Assembly (NCBI GenBank): GCA_947179155.2
Contig: OX359286.1
Span: forward strand, 12,186,024-12,250,023
Direction: 5' to 3'
DNA length: 64,000 bases
Origin: Hedera helix
Taxonomy: Eukaryota; Streptophyta; Magnoliopsida; Apiales; Araliaceae
The notes under the pieces are model-generated. The model had not been told where the DNA came from and made no database searches. It saw only the letters and a list, made by a program, of their open reading frames with translations. Position numbers and translations under genes: made by a program. Below are positions 61,301 through 64,000 of the stretch, one piece after another; position 1 is the first letter of the stretch, and each line of letters starts with the position of its first letter.

Positions 61301-62702
61301 GGCTTGACATCCGTTTTTCAATAAACGAATGACTTTATGGCTAGAAATAACAGTTATAGATTTCAATGGTTTAGTTGTTTGAATTTGCATGACAGGTTGA
61401 TTAGGAATATGAAAACTAATAATCTTATGAAAACAATCAATTTTAGCATGATGGGTAGTCAACCAATCAATTCCTAAAATCACATCAAATTCATGCATCT
61501 CCAAAGAAATAAGGTCAACAGGTAATGTGAGGTTGTTGATTTGAACTAGGCAAGATTTATAGACAGTAGATGTAATGGTCATTTCTCCTAATGGGGTTTC
61601 AACTGATAAGTCAAAGTCCAAATTTTCAGGAGTTAAGTTTAAACGCTGAGCACATGCAGGTGAGATAAAAGAATGGGTAGAGCCAGTATCTAACAAAGCG
61701 TAGACTTCACGAGAATTTATGAATAGCTTACCGGTTATCACCTCGTTCGAGTTTCGTGCCATTTAGGATGTCACAACAAAAGCTCTCCCTTGAACTACAG
61801 ATTTTCCTTTATCCGCGCTAGCTTTTGGTATCATCATTGCAGCTGGACTTGATTTTGTGGCAGGACAAAACCGCGCAAGATGACCCTCTTTCCCACACCT
61901 GTAGCACTTTTTGGACTGCAGTGTACAGTTTGGGCTGATGTGACCTTCCTGACCACACCTATAGCATCTCACTGGTGGTCGATCTTCTCCCCTTGAAACT
62001 GGGGTCGGTGCTGGTGTTGGTACTGGTGCTGGTGCCCTTCCATAATTATTATGGAATCTCTTTCTTTTGAAATTGTTCCCACTGGATTCTCCTCTTCTGT
62101 TATTTGGTGTGGAATTACCACCGAAGTGTTGGTTACCTCCTCGATGGTTATCGTTCCTGTGGTTGTTGTCACTCCTTTCTCTATGCTGATCATTAACTCT
62201 TGGCTGCAATGTTTCATCTGTTTGCTCCACCCTTTGAGCCCTATCTACAACATCTGAATACAAACTGAATTTATGAGAGCTAAGTTGTTGACGAATTTTG
62301 AGTCTCAAACCTCTCAGGAACATTCGACTCATTCGTGCTTCGTCATCTACTAGATGAGTCGCAAAACGAGACAATTCAGCAAACTTAGCTTCATATTGAG
62401 AAACTGTCATGTTTCCCTGCTCCACCTTAATGAATTCCACTTCCTTCATATGGCGGATGCTTTCTGGGAAGTACTTCTCGTTAAACAGTTCTTCGAATTC
62501 TGTCCAAGACATTTCGAGTGCTGAAGGTTGGATACGTTTTACCGCTTCCCACCAATGGACCGCCTCACCTCCTAACATAAAAGTGGCAAATGGCACCTTC
62601 TGATCATCAGCGCATTGTAAGACATCAAGTATTTTTATCGTCTGCTTCAGCCATGCCTCCGCTTTAAGTGGGTCAGGCTTCCCGTGGAATTCAGGTGGTC
62701 CT
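58302..62702 (-). pseudogene. gag-pol: Disrupted gag-pol of the second Ty3 copy
   Basis: Read leftwards from 62702. The first 86 or so gag codons are missing. Gag and both CCHC knuckles are present, then CAA has become TAA (61763-61765) before the protease. The protease and RT with FIDDIL follow, then a single-base deletion at 60625/60626 shifts the frame just after the RT active site. The next frame holds RNase H and ends where CGA has become TGA (59652-59654). Integrase and chromodomain are open to the stop in the LTR (58302-58304). In RNase H the conserved Asp of ADALSR is Asn, so even a readable protein would probably be defective. Both stops are C-to-T changes, as expected from methylated transposon DNA. 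Confidence 0.93.
58308..58319 (-). other. Polypurine tract of the second Ty3 copy
   Basis: AAGGAGGGGAGG on the minus strand, unchanged from the intact element and one base from the 3' LTR. Confidence 0.85.
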
Positions 62703-62721
62703 CACTCCATTCCCGTGGGTC
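62703..62721. other. Deletion junction with templated filler
   Basis: Gag (codon 86 region) is joined to the 5' LTR about 140 bp before its end. The LTR end, primer site, leader and gag start, about 0.6 kb, are lost. The 19-bp filler is CACTCCATTCCCGTGGGTC. With its neighbours it contains CCTCACTCCATTCCC (copied from about 62747-62761), TTCCCGTGG (from about 62679) and GTGGGTCAG (from about 62668). Confidence 0.85.
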
Positions 62722-64000
62722 AGACTATGATAACTATTCCTCGGACCCTCACTCCATTCCCCGGCTAGACCCTGTTATGTTTTCATTTCCTGTTGAAAAA
62801 CAATGGAACAAAAGAAAGGGTGAGCTCAAATAGCCCAGTAAGAAATATCATGAGTAAGATAATGACGAATAAATTATCATTAGCCTTCAACAGTTGAGTT
62901 CTTGATAGAATACAATAGAATACAAGGTTTATATCAAAAACTGCAGTTAAATTCTTAAACAATGTTCAAATCAATAATAGCAGCGGAATGAGCAATCTAT
63001 TAGAAAAATAATGCAGATTATAATGTCCACTCGCTTCTCTTTTTCGTAAAAACATCATCAACTTTTATCATCTGAAATACCATTAGTCATGATAATAAAA
63101 ATTCACAGTTCCTGATCATAATCATGCAAATCAACAGTTCATCTTTACACTACGGGCCGAAGATATTTAATATAGCACCAGCGGTCATGATTATACCAGA
63201 TTCAGCCTTTGGTGATAATCATACCAAACAACAGTTCATCTATGCACTACGGGCCAAAGAGAACTTTCATCGCCTTTAACTTATTATATCGCCTTTAACC
63301 TATCATCTGTTCAACAAATATATCACATCTGTGCCCCCGGCCACAGATATTCACAACAGCTTGATTTTTGGATGATTAAAATGATATAAATGATGAACAG
63401 AAGAAATAGGATAACAATAAGTATCAGAAGTTTACTTTGTACAGATTCAAATAATGTCCAAATTGTCAACATGATGTGGAGTGAAATTTAAAAATGATAT
63501 TCAAGATCCACAGTTCAGAATAACGGTTACAATTCAATAGAAAGGTTCACGTAAATAGGAAGGTTCAGTTGAAATAATGAAGTTCAACTATTATGGAACA
63601 TATAATATTTTCAGGAATTATAGAAGCAATAGTTCCATAATAAATTTTGATTTAGGAGTATGAAAGAAAATAATATCCCTTACCGTAGCAGGTTTGATTA
63701 ACAAAAGGTGAAGGAAATTAATACAAAGGGTTATTCACCAACAGGCGGCAATCCGCTCCGTAAGGTTATTCCCACAATTTAATAGAATTTGAGTACAAAG
63801 AGTTATTCACCAAACAGGCGGCAATCCGCTCCGTAAGGTTATTCTCAGAGATTAATAATGAATGAATACGAAAGGTTATTCACCAACAGGCGGCAATCCG
63901 CTCCGTAAGGTTATTCCCACAATTTAATACATGGAAATAAAAGGCACGTCTTATGAGTAAGGAAGAAACAATATTATTATCGAGAATCAAATAATGATAA
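62722..64000 (-). repeat. 5' LTR of the second Ty3 copy, partial
   Basis: Collinear with 55614-56950 of the 3' LTR and with the intact LTR. It lacks the terminal 140 or so bases and continues past the window end. It also lacks about 34 bp near 63269 (the CACGTGCC... segment before ATCGCCTTTAAC). It has three hairpin units like its partner. Confidence 0.9.

Larger units (their letters stand above)
55462..64000 (-). mobile_element. Second Ty3/gypsy chromovirus copy, decayed, minus strand
   Basis: Same family as 1037-11756, read on the minus strand. It has a complete 3' LTR (55462-58306), polypurine tract, broken pol and gag, a deletion/filler junction (62703-62721) and a 5' LTR that runs off the window. 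The left flanking pentamer is TTCTC; its partner should lie beyond 64000. Protein identity to the intact copy is very high, so it is also fairly young, but it cannot make its own proteins. Confidence 0.93.

Overview
This is repeat-dense, AT-rich nuclear DNA of a flowering plant, probably a eudicot. The evidence is a chromodomain-bearing Ty3/gypsy element with an initiator-Met tRNA primer site, long plant-type LTRs, a Helitron with plant gene fragments, and a satellite of about 160 bp. I see no intact host gene, rRNA, tRNA or CRISPR array. The species cannot be named from this sequence alone. All alignments and counts were made by eye.

Layout. The ground layer is one tandem satellite, present as three blocks (20681-32776, 36384-42969, 52448-54510; about 20.7 kb, roughly 130 monomers). 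It has been split by retroelements, often leaving 5-bp target duplications. At the left, an old long LTR ('LTR-0': 1-1036, 11762-13568, 20647-20680) ends against the satellite at 20680. It is interrupted by (i) an intact, very young Ty3/gypsy chromovirus (1037-11756, duplication ACAAT) and (ii) a reverse-oriented solo LTR of family B (13569-20641, duplication AAATT). The latter contains a truncated reverse LTR of the same Ty3 family (14769-17992). A second family-B solo LTR (32777-36383) separates satellite blocks 1 and 2. A family-A solo LTR (42970-52447, duplication GAAAA) separates blocks 2 and 3. It carries a non-autonomous Helitron (44257-47347) with captured exon fragments, and another solo LTR, probably copia (50228-52200, duplication GGTAT). 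On the right, a reverse copy of that copia-type LTR (54511-55461) is broken by a second, decayed copy of the Ty3 element on the minus strand (55462 to beyond 64000).

Function. The only apparently functional coding unit is the 1548-residue Gag-Pol of the left Ty3 element: Gag, two CCHC knuckles, protease, RT, RNase H, integrase and chromodomain. Its two LTRs appear to differ only by one base in a T run, so it may be capable of transposition. Its relative at 58302-62702 has two nonsense changes, a frameshift, an RNase H active-site change and a 5' deletion sealed with filler DNA.

The most unusual signal is shared by several otherwise different LTR families. A small TGAGC...GCTCA stem-loop lies just upstream of a strong 3' splice-site-like sequence. 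In the Ty3 LTR it is paired with repeated GGTAAGGGAT donor-like motifs downstream of the TATA box. This suggests an intron inside the LTR leader.
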